A DNA stretch of 64,000 nucleotides, from assembly GCF_039548895.1 (NCBI RefSeq), contig NZ_JBCLVG010000001.1. One strand, written 5' to 3'. The stretch is from Orlajensenia stereocauli (GTDB taxonomy: Bacteria; Actinomycetota; Actinomycetes; Actinomycetales; Microbacteriaceae). Numbering within the stretch: position 1 is the first letter of the stretch; each line of letters begins with the position of its first letter. The notes under the pieces were generated by a model. It searched no databases. It saw only the letters and a list, made by a program, of their open reading frames with translations, and had not been told where the DNA came from. The translations under genes were made by a program, and so were the position numbers. Of this stretch, positions 34,198 to 41,960 are shown in pieces.

Positions 34198-34569
34198 ATG
34201 TCTGACAACACCCACTCGGCCGACGATCTCGCACAGACCCTCAAACGGACCGAGATCCAACACGTCACATCGTCAATTCCGGGACGGGAGATCGTCCAGG
34301 TTCTCACAGAGATCCCGGCCGGCGTCGAATCGGGCTGGCACACGCATCCCGGGGAGGAGGTCGGCTACCTCCTCGCGGGACGGGTGCAGATGCGCATCAA
34401 AGACATGCCGACCCTCATCCTGGATGCGGGGGACGGGTTCCTCATCCCGCCCGGGACGCCGCACAACGCGCTGGACCTCGGCCCGGACACGGGGCGCATG
34501 CTCTCCTGCTACATCGTGGAGGTTGGTGCACCGGTCGCCTCCTTCGTCGACGACCCCACAACACCATGA
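34198..34569 (+). CDS. Cupin_2-domain protein
   Basis: A 123-residue single-domain cupin. The two cupin motifs are SGWHTHPGEEVGYLLAGRV (about 49-67, with metal-ligand histidines and Glu) and FLIPPGTPHNALDLG (about 82-96). It may bind a metal and act on a small organic acid, or serve as a sensor. Its stop overlaps the next gene's ATG by four bases, so it opens an overlapped operon (cupin, hydrolase, transporter). Confidence 0.85.
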   Translation: MSDNTHSADDLAQTLKRTEIQHVTSSIPGREIVQVLTEIPAGVESGWHTHPGEEVGYLLAGRVQMRIKDMPTLILDAGDGFLIPPGTPHNALDLGPDTGRMLSCYIVEVGAPVASFVDDPTTP

Positions 34570-35492
34570 CAAGCGCGCTGGATGGTTTTGCGCTGCAGCG
34601 TGAGGTGACCGGGCCTCTCGACGTGTCCTACGTCGACATCGGTCCCCAGGACGGAGACCCGGTGATCCTCCTGCACGGGTGGCCGTACGACATCCACAGC
34701 TATGGCCCCGTCGCCTCACTCCTCGCCGACGAGCACCGGCGAATCATCATCCCCTACCTCCGAGGTCATGGTGGAACCTCGAGTCTCGAGGACGCAGGAC
34801 GGTCCGGACAGCAGGCCGCCATCGGCGCCGACGTCATCGAGCTGATGGACGCGCTGGCCATTGACCGCGCCGTTCTGGCGGGATTCGACTGGGGTGGACG
34901 CGCGGCATGCGTCGCCGCTGCGCTCTGGCCCGAGCGCTGCGCAGGACTCGTATCCGTCACCGGCTACCTCATCCAGAACATCGTCGCGTCAGAGAAGCCA
35001 CTCCCCCCGGAGATCGAGAACGGCTTGTGGTACTTCTGGTACTTCGCGACCGAACGCGGCCGAGCGGGACTCGAGGCGAACAGACGGGAGATCGCCCGGA
35101 TCGTCTGGAGGCGGAACTCGCCCGAATGGGCCTTCACCGACGCAGACCTCGACCTTGCCGCTGCCGCGTTCGACAACCCCGCCTACGTCGATGTCGTCAT
35201 CCACTCATACCGGCACCGGCTCGGTTTGGCTCCAGGTCACCAGCGTTACGTCGATCTGGAACGACGGCTGGCAACCACGCCTACCATCAGCGCACCGACG
35301 GTCACTTTGGATGGCGGCGCGGACGGGAATTTCCCCGCCACTGATGGTCGCGGATACGCACAGCACCTCACTGGCACCCACCGTCACCGCATCGTTGAGG
35401 GCGCGGGCCACAACTTGCCCCAGGAGAAGCCGGAAGCGTTCGCTGACGCGATTCTCGAGGCCGAGTCTCTGGCAAAGCGGGAACGGACGTGA
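34566..35492 (+). CDS. Epoxide-hydrolase/dehalogenase-like alpha/beta hydrolase
   Basis: A 308-residue hydrolase in which the nucleophile elbow is GFDWGG, so the nucleophile is Asp as in epoxide hydrolases and haloalkane dehalogenases. Also visible are LLHGWPYDIHSY (oxyanion) and GAGHNLPQEKPEAF (catalytic His). The cap region has YFWYFATERGR, with tyrosines that could polarise an epoxide. Start ATG overlaps the cupin stop; its own stop overlaps the transporter start (GTGA). Substrate unknown. Confidence 0.85.
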   Translation: MTSALDGFALQREVTGPLDVSYVDIGPQDGDPVILLHGWPYDIHSYGPVASLLADEHRRIIIPYLRGHGGTSSLEDAGRSGQQAAIGADVIELMDALAIDRAVLAGFDWGGRAACVAAALWPERCAGLVSVTGYLIQNIVASEKPLPPEIENGLWYFWYFATERGRAGLEANRREIARIVWRRNSPEWAFTDADLDLAAAAFDNPAYVDVVIHSYRHRLGLAPGHQRYVDLERRLATTPTISAPTVTLDGGADGNFPATDGRGYAQHLTGTHRHRIVEGAGHNLPQEKPEAFADAILEAESLAKRERT

Positions 35493-36556
35493 CTGGGCAC
35501 GCGCCGACGAGGCGGACTACTCCGCGGATACCGCTGAACACTCTCGCCGTCAGCTTCGGGGTCACGGGCCTGGCGTCCCTGTGGTCGGCGATGACCGCCG
35601 TCCTCAACCTGTCCACCATCATCCCAGCGGTGTTGTGGGCAGTCGCGGGCGTCACGTGGGTCTGGCTCATCGCTGCACATCTCGTACGCGGGTCCCGAAG
35701 CGCCGAGACGCTTCTCTCTCAGCTCAAGCATCCCGCACAGGGCCCCATAGCGGCCATCGTGCCGACGGTGGGGATGCTGTTGGGAGCGGAGCTGTACCTG
35801 ATCTGGCCGGCCGGCGGGTTCGTGCTTGCACTCATCGCATTTCTCGTCGCGGTGGTGTTCGCCGGGTGGATTCTCGCCTTCTGGCACACCGGTCACCTCA
35901 ACCCGGAGGCCTTTCACGGCGCGTACCTGCTCCCAACAGTCGCGTCGCCCCTTGTTGCATCAGCGGTCGCGGCGAGACTCGGTTTCCCCTTCGTCGGTAT
36001 GGGAGCCTTCGCCGTGGGGATCTTCTTCTGGGCTGTGCTGGTCACCGTTCTGCTGTCGCGGCTGGCGTTCTTCCCGCCGCTACCCGACCCACTCACACCC
36101 ACCCTCGCGATCCTCCTCGCACCACCCGCCGTCGCAGGTGCGGCCTGGTTCGCGATGAACGGCGCCCACGAAGACGTCGTCTCCGTCAGCCTGCTCGGTC
36201 TGCTGGCGCTCATGGCGGTGTTGCAACTGTTTCTCATCCGCATCTACCGCCGCCTGCCGTTCTCGTTGGGCTGGTGGTCCTTCACATTCCCCGCCGCATC
36301 GGCCGCCGCGTACGCGATCGAATGGGCGGCGATGTCGGCGTTTTCCGGCTGGGAGGTCGTCGCGTTGGTCGTAGCCGCGGCCGTCACCGTGCTCATCATC
36401 ACCATCGCCATCCGCTCCGTGCTTCTGGTCAGCTCTGTCCGGCGGGGTGTCCGGAGGGCTGAGCAGACCCTCCGCCGTGCGGACGAGGCAGCCCAACGGC
36501 CCGCGCGGACGAACCCCGCTCACCATGCGGAACCATCGCGGTCCGGTCAGTCATGA
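35489..36556 (+). CDS. SLAC1/TDT-family anion or dicarboxylate transporter
   Basis: A 355-residue integral membrane protein with about ten hydrophobic spans. Features such as PLNTLAVSFGVTGLASLW, the HGAYLLPTVASPLVAS segment and SLGWWSFTFPAASAAAYAI match the tellurite-resistance/dicarboxylate (TDT, SLAC1-like) family of anion channels and carriers. The C-terminus is a basic cytosolic tail. GTG start overlaps the upstream hydrolase stop. The gene probably moves small anions such as organic acids; the substrate is not known. Confidence 0.85.
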   Translation: MTGHAPTRRTTPRIPLNTLAVSFGVTGLASLWSAMTAVLNLSTIIPAVLWAVAGVTWVWLIAAHLVRGSRSAETLLSQLKHPAQGPIAAIVPTVGMLLGAELYLIWPAGGFVLALIAFLVAVVFAGWILAFWHTGHLNPEAFHGAYLLPTVASPLVASAVAARLGFPFVGMGAFAVGIFFWAVLVTVLLSRLAFFPPLPDPLTPTLAILLAPPAVAGAAWFAMNGAHEDVVSVSLLGLLALMAVLQLFLIRIYRRLPFSLGWWSFTFPAASAAAYAIEWAAMSAFSGWEVVALVVAAAVTVLIITIAIRSVLLVSSVRRGVRRAEQTLRRADEAAQRPARTNPAHHAEPSRSGQS

Positions 36557-36575
36557 TTCGGGAGACGAGGACACC

Positions 36576-38219
36576 GTGACCCCGGAGAACTCTCGTGCCT
36601 ACCCCGACCTCAGCCGGGAGCAACTCGTCCGGATGAGACGGTACGGAGTTCGGCAATCCGTCACGGTGGGGGAACTCATCTATCAGGTCGGGAAGCCTGT
36701 GACCGACCTGGTGCTTGTCGATCGTGGAGCCATCGACATCTTCTCCGCGAGCACCGCCGATTCACCCGAGATGTTCATCACTCGGCACACGCAAGGTCGG
36801 TTCCTCGGTGAGCTGAGCCTCCTCACGGGCCAGTACTCCTACCTCATCGCCCGTGTCGCCGTCGCCGGGACCATCTACCGGATCCCGCCTGCCGGATTCC
36901 GCACGCTGATGGCCGAGGATGGCGAACTGTCCGAGATCCTCCTCGAGGCCTTCCAGGCCCGCCGCGAGCTGGTGAAAGGCGTGGCCTCGCACACGATGGA
37001 GATCCTCGGCATCCCCTCGTCCTCCGGTTCTCTGGCCCTGCGTGCGTTCGCCGAACGGTTCGACCTGCCCCATGTCTGGTTCGACAGCGGTTCTGTCGCC
37101 GGCCTCGCACTGATGCGAACGAACGGTGTCACGCGGGACCAGCTGCCCGTCGTCTTCGTACCGGGCGGCGCGCTCCACCGGGCGACCCCCGGCCGGCTCG
37201 CCGAGCGACTCGGGCTGTCCTATCGGCCACGCGACGACTCTGTGGACCTCGTCGTCGTCGGAGCCGGCCCGGCCGGCATGGCGGCCGCTGTCTACGGCGC
37301 CTCCGAAGGGCTGAAGACGGTGCTGCTGGATACCGTCAGCCCAGGAGGTCAGGCAGCCGCGAGTTCGCGTATCGAGAATTACCTCGGTTTCCCCGCCGGC
37401 ATCAGCGGCACCGACCTCACCAGCAGAGCCTGCGTCCAAGCGCTGAAATTCGGTGCACGCATCTACGCCCCCTGCCGCGTCGTCGGCCTGGACATCGATC
37501 AGCCATTACCGTTCCTTCGAATGGAAGATGGCAGAGAGTTCGAGGCAGGAGCGGTCATCCTCGCCACCGGCGCCCGGTACAGCACCCTGCCCGTCCCAGG
37601 GTGGGCGCGGTTCGAACGGGCCGGTATCTTCTTCGGAGCCACGAAGCTGGAAGCGACGGCCTGCGCCGGCAGACCTGTCGTGGTCGTCGGAGGCGCGAAT
37701 TCGGCAGGACAAGCCGCTGTGTTCCTGGCCAGCCACAACTGCCGAGTGGACGTCGTCATCCGAGGACCCGAGGTGAGTGCAGGCATGTCCAACTACCTTG
37801 TCGAGCGGCTTCTGTCCCACGACAGGATCCGGGTGCTCACATCCACCGAAGTCACCGCACTCGACGGGGGCGAGACGCTGCAGGAGGTGACGTTGACCAA
37901 TAGCATCACTGGTCGAAGCCGACGGAAGGAGTACGGTGCACTGTTCTGTTTCATCGGCGCCGCGCCTGCAACGCAATGGCTCACCGGTATCGCGGTCGAC
38001 AGCAATGGCTTCATCCTCACCGACGTCAACATCGATGCTGAGGCGTTTCGAGCCGCCACCTCGTCAGGGCGCGTTCCCCTGCCTTTCGAGACATCCGCTC
38101 CCGGCGTTTTCGCGGCAGGAGATGCGCGACGGGGGTCCATGAAGCGGGTGGCAGCCGCAGTCGGTGAGGGCGCCAGCGCCGTGTCGTCAGTCCACCAAGC
38201 CATCCATGCCAGAACGTGA
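36576..38219 (+). CDS. cNMP-binding domain fused to thioredoxin-reductase-like flavoprotein
   Basis: A 547-residue fusion. The N-terminal part (about 20-130) has the cyclic-nucleotide-binding jelly roll (VGELIYQVGKPVTDLVLVDRG...RFLGELSLLTGQ). A linker with a thioredoxin-like feel (130-215) is followed by a two-dinucleotide-fold reductase (VVVGAGPAGMAAAVYGASEG and VVVGGANSAGQAAVFLA) ending in APGVFAAGDARRGSMKRVAAAVGEGA. The CxxC redox pair of true thioredoxin reductases is absent; the site reads FGATKLEATACAG. Start GTG has GAGG five bases before. It is a known actinobacterial architecture whose role is unclear. Confidence 0.88.
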   Translation: MTPENSRAYPDLSREQLVRMRRYGVRQSVTVGELIYQVGKPVTDLVLVDRGAIDIFSASTADSPEMFITRHTQGRFLGELSLLTGQYSYLIARVAVAGTIYRIPPAGFRTLMAEDGELSEILLEAFQARRELVKGVASHTMEILGIPSSSGSLALRAFAERFDLPHVWFDSGSVAGLALMRTNGVTRDQLPVVFVPGGALHRATPGRLAERLGLSYRPRDDSVDLVVVGAGPAGMAAAVYGASEGLKTVLLDTVSPGGQAAASSRIENYLGFPAGISGTDLTSRACVQALKFGARIYAPCRVVGLDIDQPLPFLRMEDGREFEAGAVILATGARYSTLPVPGWARFERAGIFFGATKLEATACAGRPVVVVGGANSAGQAAVFLASHNCRVDVVIRGPEVSAGMSNYLVERLLSHDRIRVLTSTEVTALDGGETLQEVTLTNSITGRSRRKEYGALFCFIGAAPATQWLTGIAVDSNGFILTDVNIDAEAFRAATSSGRVPLPFETSAPGVFAAGDARRGSMKRVAAAVGEGASAVSSVHQAIHART

Positions 38220-38246
38220 CTGGCGTGCCGGAAAAGGAGCAGGAGA

Positions 38247-38918
38247 ATGAATGTGATCTCAGAACGCGACATCGACAGCGCCTATACGGAGCTCGGGCAG
38301 CTCGACCCGCGTTTCGCGCAGCTCAATGAGCAATTCGGGGCACCGGATCCGTTCCATTTCCCAGACGGTGGCCGCACCGCCGGCAGCAACTTCGCTGGCA
38401 TGGTCATGCACATCCTCGCCCAGCAGATTGCGACTCGAGTCGCCCTCGTGCTCTACGACCGACTCGTCACCGCGACGGGTGGAACACCAACGCCCGAGAC
38501 CGTGCTGCGGCTCGACGTTGATCAGCTCAAAGCCATCGGCACCTCCCACTCGAAGGCGACATACGTCCGATCCCTTGCCGAAGCCGTGAGCTCTGGACAG
38601 CTAGACATCGAGCAGCTGGACGGTGTCAGCGACGAAGAGGCCGAAGAGTCGCTGACCCGGGTGAAGGGAGTGGGGCCGTGGAGTGCCGAGATGTTCCTCA
38701 TCCACCAACTCGGCAGAAGCGACATCCTGCCCGCCGGAGATCTCGGCATCCGTGCTGCCGTCCGGAACCTCGACTCCCTTCCGGAGGTTCCTTCCATCGA
38801 CGACGTACGCGCCCGCGGTGAGGCGTGGAAGCCGTACCGGACATATGCCGCTGCGCTGCTGTGGCGGTCCCTTTCAGGGCCCGCGGATGCCGCCCCTGAC
38901 CAGACCCGGGAGGCTTGA
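38247..38918 (+). CDS. DNA-3-methyladenine glycosylase (AlkA-type)
   Basis: A 223-residue HhH-GPD DNA glycosylase that removes alkylated bases. The helix-hairpin-helix is VKGVGPWSAEMFLIHQL (about residues 133-150), and the catalytic aspartate is in ILPAGDLGIRAAVR (about 155-168). No iron-sulphur cysteines at the C-terminus, as expected for AlkA rather than Nth. AAGGAG precedes the ATG by seven bases. It follows the flavoprotein gene by 27 bases and precedes a broken NTF2-like gene by one base. Confidence 0.9.
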   Translation: MNVISERDIDSAYTELGQLDPRFAQLNEQFGAPDPFHFPDGGRTAGSNFAGMVMHILAQQIATRVALVLYDRLVTATGGTPTPETVLRLDVDQLKAIGTSHSKATYVRSLAEAVSSGQLDIEQLDGVSDEEAEESLTRVKGVGPWSAEMFLIHQLGRSDILPAGDLGIRAAVRNLDSLPEVPSIDDVRARGEAWKPYRTYAAALLWRSLSGPADAAPDQTREA

Positions 38919-38919
38919 C

Positions 38920-39156
38920 GTGGTCACCCGGATCGACGAACTCATCACAGCATGCCTGTACCGGGTGTTCGGCGAACGCGACGACACCAAGCGCTCTTCG
39001 GCCATCGCAGAAGTCTTCGCCGAGGACGCCGTCTTCTCCGACCCGCGTGGCGTCTTCGTCGGCCGCGACGCTGTGAACGACAGGGCGAGGATCCTTCTGG
39101 AGGAGGCGCCTCGGAACGGGACGTATCCCGGTATCAATCGATGGCGGCCTGGCTGA
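38920..39156 (+). pseudogene. Truncated NTF2/SnoaL-like gene, 5' part
   Basis: Starts at GTG 38920, one base after the AlkA stop, with GGGAGG six bases upstream. The product (78 codons) has the normal N-terminal half of a SnoaL/NTF2-like protein (ITACLYRVFGERDDTKRS...VFAEDAVFSDPRGVFVGRDAV) up to about residue 65. It then runs into sequence belonging to the opposite-strand SDR gene and stops. The strands forming the ligand pocket are missing. A matching C-terminal half of an NTF2-like protein occurs on the other strand at 40170-40313. Confidence 0.7.
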
Positions 39157-40063
39157 TCTTCCAGAGCCGATCGGCGTTGTCTTCGTCGAGGGCGTAGTTC
39201 GCGACTTTCGTCGAGAAGATGGTCAGGTCCTCTGGGCGGTGATGGGTGACTTCGGCTTCCTGGTTGTCGTTGAAGTACCGCCCGCTGACGCCGTGAAGCA
39301 GTGGAGAGACGGCCAGCAGAACGGTCGTTGCAGCCCCCTGCTCCGCCGTCTTCTGCTGGTCATCGGGGGTGGCGAGCTTCCCGCCGACGTGGCGCTGCAG
39401 CGGGGTGGCGATCGCCCCCGGGTTCAGGGTGTTGACCGTGATGCCGTCGTCAGCCCACCGCCGTGACGCTCCGACGCCGAAGAGGATGACAGCCGTCTTG
39501 GACTGGCCGTAAGCCAGCCGTGGGTCGTATGGCCGGAAGCTGAAGTTGATGTCGTCGAAGACGACCGGCGAGAACAGGTGCGCGGAGGAGCTGACGGATA
39601 CCACGCGTGCTCCGTTCGCGGCCGCCAACCAGCGGTGGAGGCCGTTGGCCAACACGAAGTGACCGAGGTGGTTGGTGGCGAACTGCGCCTCCCAGACCTG
39701 ACTGAGGATCTTGTCCTGGATCGCCATCACCCCGGCGTTGTTGATGAGCAGGTGGAGTGGCTCGTCCCAGGCATCGACGAAGCGTCGAATGGACGCGTGG
39801 TCGGTGAGTTCGAGCTCGCGCACGTCGATGGTCTTGTTACCGCTCTCCTGGGAGATGCGTTGCATGACGTCCCGTCCCACGTCGGTGTTTCGCACGGCGA
39901 CAGTGATGGTTGCGCCGCGCCGGGCGAGCGCCGTCGTGGTGGCGATCCCGATTCCGGAGGCACCACCCGTCACGATGATTCTCTTGCCTGTCAGATCGAC
40001 TCCCTCGCTGACCTCATCGGCCGTCGAACGGGCATCGAACGGGGTCGTGATGCGTGCTGGCAT
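39134..40063 (-). CDS. Short-chain dehydrogenase/reductase
   Basis: A 309-residue SDR. The cofactor motif is TGGASGIGIATTTAL (about 32-46), the NNAG motif lies near residue 109, and the catalytic Ser and YxxxK are in VSVSSSAHL and AYGQSKTA. The pattern (VRNTDVGRDV after the glycine loop; long N-terminus and C-terminal extension) resembles retinol-dehydrogenase/WWOX-like SDRs, which use NADP(H). It converges with the truncated NTF2-like gene, overlapping it by 23 bases, and another NTF2-like fragment lies upstream of it. Confidence 0.88.
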   Translation of the reverse strand: MPARITTPFDARSTADEVSEGVDLTGKRIIVTGGASGIGIATTTALARRGATITVAVRNTDVGRDVMQRISQESGNKTIDVRELELTDHASIRRFVDAWDEPLHLLINNAGVMAIQDKILSQVWEAQFATNHLGHFVLANGLHRWLAAANGARVVSVSSSAHLFSPVVFDDINFSFRPYDPRLAYGQSKTAVILFGVGASRRWADDGITVNTLNPGAIATPLQRHVGGKLATPDDQQKTAEQGAATTVLLAVSPLLHGVSGRYFNDNQEAEVTHHRPEDLTIFSTKVANYALDEDNADRLWKISQAAID

Positions 40064-40169
40064 GGCGGTGTCCCTTGTCTCTCGGTGGGAAGCGCATGAC
40101 TTCGTGTCACCGGCCGCTGGTCGGCGCTGCCCGCTTGTGTTGGCTGTCGCCGGAGGCGGCGCCGTCGTC

Positions 40170-40313
40170 TCACATGAACGCGTTGCTCACGGTCCACGAG
40201 TCCTCGTACAGGTGCATCCGGGAGATCCTGCCGTCACGGACGAGGAAGTGCATGGCGACTGGGGTTTCGAAGGACCTCCCGGTGGCGGCGGATGCGTTCC
40301 CGGTGCCTTCCAA
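40170..40313 (-). pseudogene. NTF2/SnoaL-like gene, 3' fragment
   Basis: An open frame of 47 codons without a start codon: GTGNASAATGRSFETPVAM, then HFLVRDGRISRMHLYEDSW. This is a typical C-terminal strand pair of an NTF2-like protein. Upstream, the reading continues in another frame (HEGVIGLTVIG), so a one-base frameshift lies near 40305-40315. Together with the truncated 5' half at 38920-39156 it suggests that a gene was broken when the SDR segment was inserted or inverted. Confidence 0.6.
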
Positions 40314-40474
40314 TCACGGTGAGGCCAATGACTCCTTCGTGTGCGCTGGCTGGTGGCTTCTCAGCATCCGGTCTACCGGTCCGCGCCGTACTGGGGCAGA
40401 CCGGACTTCATTTCCGGAGAACCCCCGGACGGCGATGGCGGCTTGCCGCACGTGGGGTCTGTCGGTGGGTGGTT

Positions 40475-40762
40475 TCACGCGGTCAGTTCGGCGATGCGGA
40501 TGCGCAGGTCGCTGTTGATGGCTTCGAGTTCGATGACGCGGCGTGCGCCGACGAGGTTGTGTCCCTCAGCCAGGAGTTCGGCGACCCGGAGCAGGACTGC
40601 GATGTCGCTGTCGCTGTATCGCCGGGTACCGCCGCTGGTCCGGTCCGGGGTGAGGAGCCCCCTCCGCTCGTAGAGGCGCAGGGTCTGTTCACCGAGGCCC
40701 GCGAGCTCTGCCGCGACGGTGATCCCATAGACGCCGAGAGTGCTGGGTGCCGGGTCGGTCAT
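40475..40762 (-). CDS. MerR-family regulator (HspR-like)
   Basis: A 95-residue protein with a MerR winged helix (GITVAAELAGLGEQTLRLYERRGLLTPDRTSGGTRRYSDSDIAVLLRV, about 12-62) and a short C-terminal helix, the size of HspR-like repressors. It is divergent from the Hsp20 gene, with an 18-base palindrome between, and so is likely the repressor of that heat-shock gene. Start ATG at 40762; AAGG is about eight bases upstream. Confidence 0.85.
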   Translation of the reverse strand: MTDPAPSTLGVYGITVAAELAGLGEQTLRLYERRGLLTPDRTSGGTRRYSDSDIAVLLRVAELLAEGHNLVGARRVIELEAINSDLRIRIAELTA

Positions 40763-40835
40763 CGTGCCGCCTTGAAAATCATCTGAAAACACACTTGCGC
40801 AACCTCACGTCGTGGAGTTATAAAATCTATATCGA

Positions 40836-40853
40836 TCGACACAGATGTGTCGA
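40836..40853. promoter_or_regulatory. Palindrome upstream of Hsp20 gene
   Basis: TCGACACAGATGTGTCGA is a perfect inverted repeat with 7-base arms and a 4-base centre, located between the MerR gene and the Hsp20 gene. An AT-rich stretch (TTATAAAATCTATAT) just upstream of it could be the -10 region. The regulator binding is inferred from position. Confidence 0.65.
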
Positions 40854-40890
40854 GAGGGCACCTGACAAGTGAAATGGAGGAGATCAAGAA

Positions 40891-41328
40891 ATGCTGTTGC
40901 AGCACGACCCGTTCCGAGAGCTCGACCGGCTCACCCAGCAGGTATTCGGAACTTCCGCCCGTCCGACCAGCATGCCGCTCGACGCCTGGCGCGATGGTGA
41001 TGACTTCGTTGTCGAGCTCGATCTGCCCGGAATCGACCAGGACAAGTTGGACATCGATGTCGAGCGCAACGTGCTCACCATCCGTGCTGAGCGCTTCAGC
41101 CACATGCCCGACGCCGCCAACGCCGTGGCCGCAGAGCGCTCCTGGGGCGTGTTCAGCCGGCAGCTGGTGCTCGGCGACGCGCTCGACACGGGCAAGGTCG
41201 ACGCGGATTACCAGGCCGGAGTCCTCCGCCTGCGTATCCCGATCGCCGAACAGGCGAAGCCCCGCAAGATCAGCATCACCCGACGCGAGGACTCACGACG
41301 AGAGGGAGCCAAGAGCATCGTGTCCTGA
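40891..41328 (+). CDS. Hsp20 small heat-shock protein
   Basis: A 145-residue alpha-crystallin-type chaperone that holds unfolding proteins. The alpha-crystallin domain runs from about residue 30 (DFVVELDLPGIDQDKLDIDVERNVLTIRAE) to the GVLRLRIP strand (about 112-120), followed by the IxI-type tail motif (ISI in RKISITR). GGAGGAG precedes the ATG by several bases. It is divergent from an HspR-like gene and is probably followed by the small gene at 41369 on the same transcript. Confidence 0.93.
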   Translation: MLLQHDPFRELDRLTQQVFGTSARPTSMPLDAWRDGDDFVVELDLPGIDQDKLDIDVERNVLTIRAERFSHMPDAANAVAAERSWGVFSRQLVLGDALDTGKVDADYQAGVLRLRIPIAEQAKPRKISITRREDSRREGAKSIVS

Positions 41329-41368
41329 TCGTCGGCCACCTCGACGAGGCATGAAGGAGGTGTGAAGC

Positions 41369-41650
41369 ATGCGAGACCTGGTGGAGCTCGACGCGCGCGA
41401 CTCGACCGAGCTGGACGACGAGGCGCTGTGGCTCCTGCTGGAGGAAAGGGAGTGGCTGGACGCCGAATTCGAGGCGATCATGCGCGCCTGCGGCATCGTC
41501 GACGGCGCAGCAGTCGCGATGTCGCCGCGTGCACTCGGGCCGTCGCAGGCGTGGACCGGCCGCGGTCTCTCGCAACGGGACGGCGAGTGGCGAAGTTCTC
41601 GTGTCTCCAACTCTGCCGGGATTCGGGTGCGATCACCCCCGATCCCGTGA
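41369..41650 (+). CDS. Small acidic protein downstream of Hsp20
   Basis: A 93-residue protein with a very strong ribosome site (AAGGAGGTG). The first 50 residues are highly acidic and helical (DLVELDARDSTELDDEALWLLLEEREWLDAEFEAIM); the rest is Ser/Arg/Pro-rich and may be flexible. No family recognised. It lies 40 bases after the Hsp20 stop and just before a strong terminator, so it is probably co-expressed with the chaperone. Confidence 0.65.
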   Translation: MRDLVELDARDSTELDDEALWLLLEEREWLDAEFEAIMRACGIVDGAAVAMSPRALGPSQAWTGRGLSQRDGEWRSSRVSNSAGIRVRSPPIP

Positions 41651-41660
41651 TCACGACGAG

Positions 41661-41693
41661 GTGCCCGGAGTCCCGCAGGCGGACTCCGGGCAC
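41661..41693 (+). terminator. Hairpin terminator after Hsp20 unit
   Basis: A perfect 13-base stem, GTGCCCGGAGTCC with GGACTCCGGGCAC, around a 7-base loop, 11 bases after the stop of the small gene. No U-tract follows, as is usual in high-GC actinobacteria. The remaining bases up to 41960 carry no supportable gene. Confidence 0.75.
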
Positions 41694-41960
41694 GATGGAG
41701 TCAACACGTGCAGGGACCAAGCCGACTTCGTGGAGAGGTCTCGGCGAGGTGCACACGGGCGACCGATGACCCTCCCGACCGCATGTAAGGGTGACGCACC
41801 GCCACCTCCCGCGGGGCCTTCGACGTGCTCGCACTACGCGCGCGGTTGAGCTAACGCAAGCCCATTCCGCGCGAATTGATACGGGATTACCGTGAACACG
41901 AGGTCGCCGACGACATCCATCGATGAAATCGTGGCGACCCGTGAAGCGAGGAGTCGCTCG

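Noticed and set aside
34861..36462. A 533-codon plus-strand frame across the hydrolase and transporter genes
   Set aside because: Low-complexity Arg/Ser/Pro/Thr composition and complete overlap with two genes with recognisable products.
41830..41880. tRNA-like stretch (GCGCGCGGTTGAGCTAA)
   Set aside because: Resembles part of a tRNA 5' half on the minus strand, but no complete cloverleaf, anticodon arm or T-loop can be drawn around it.
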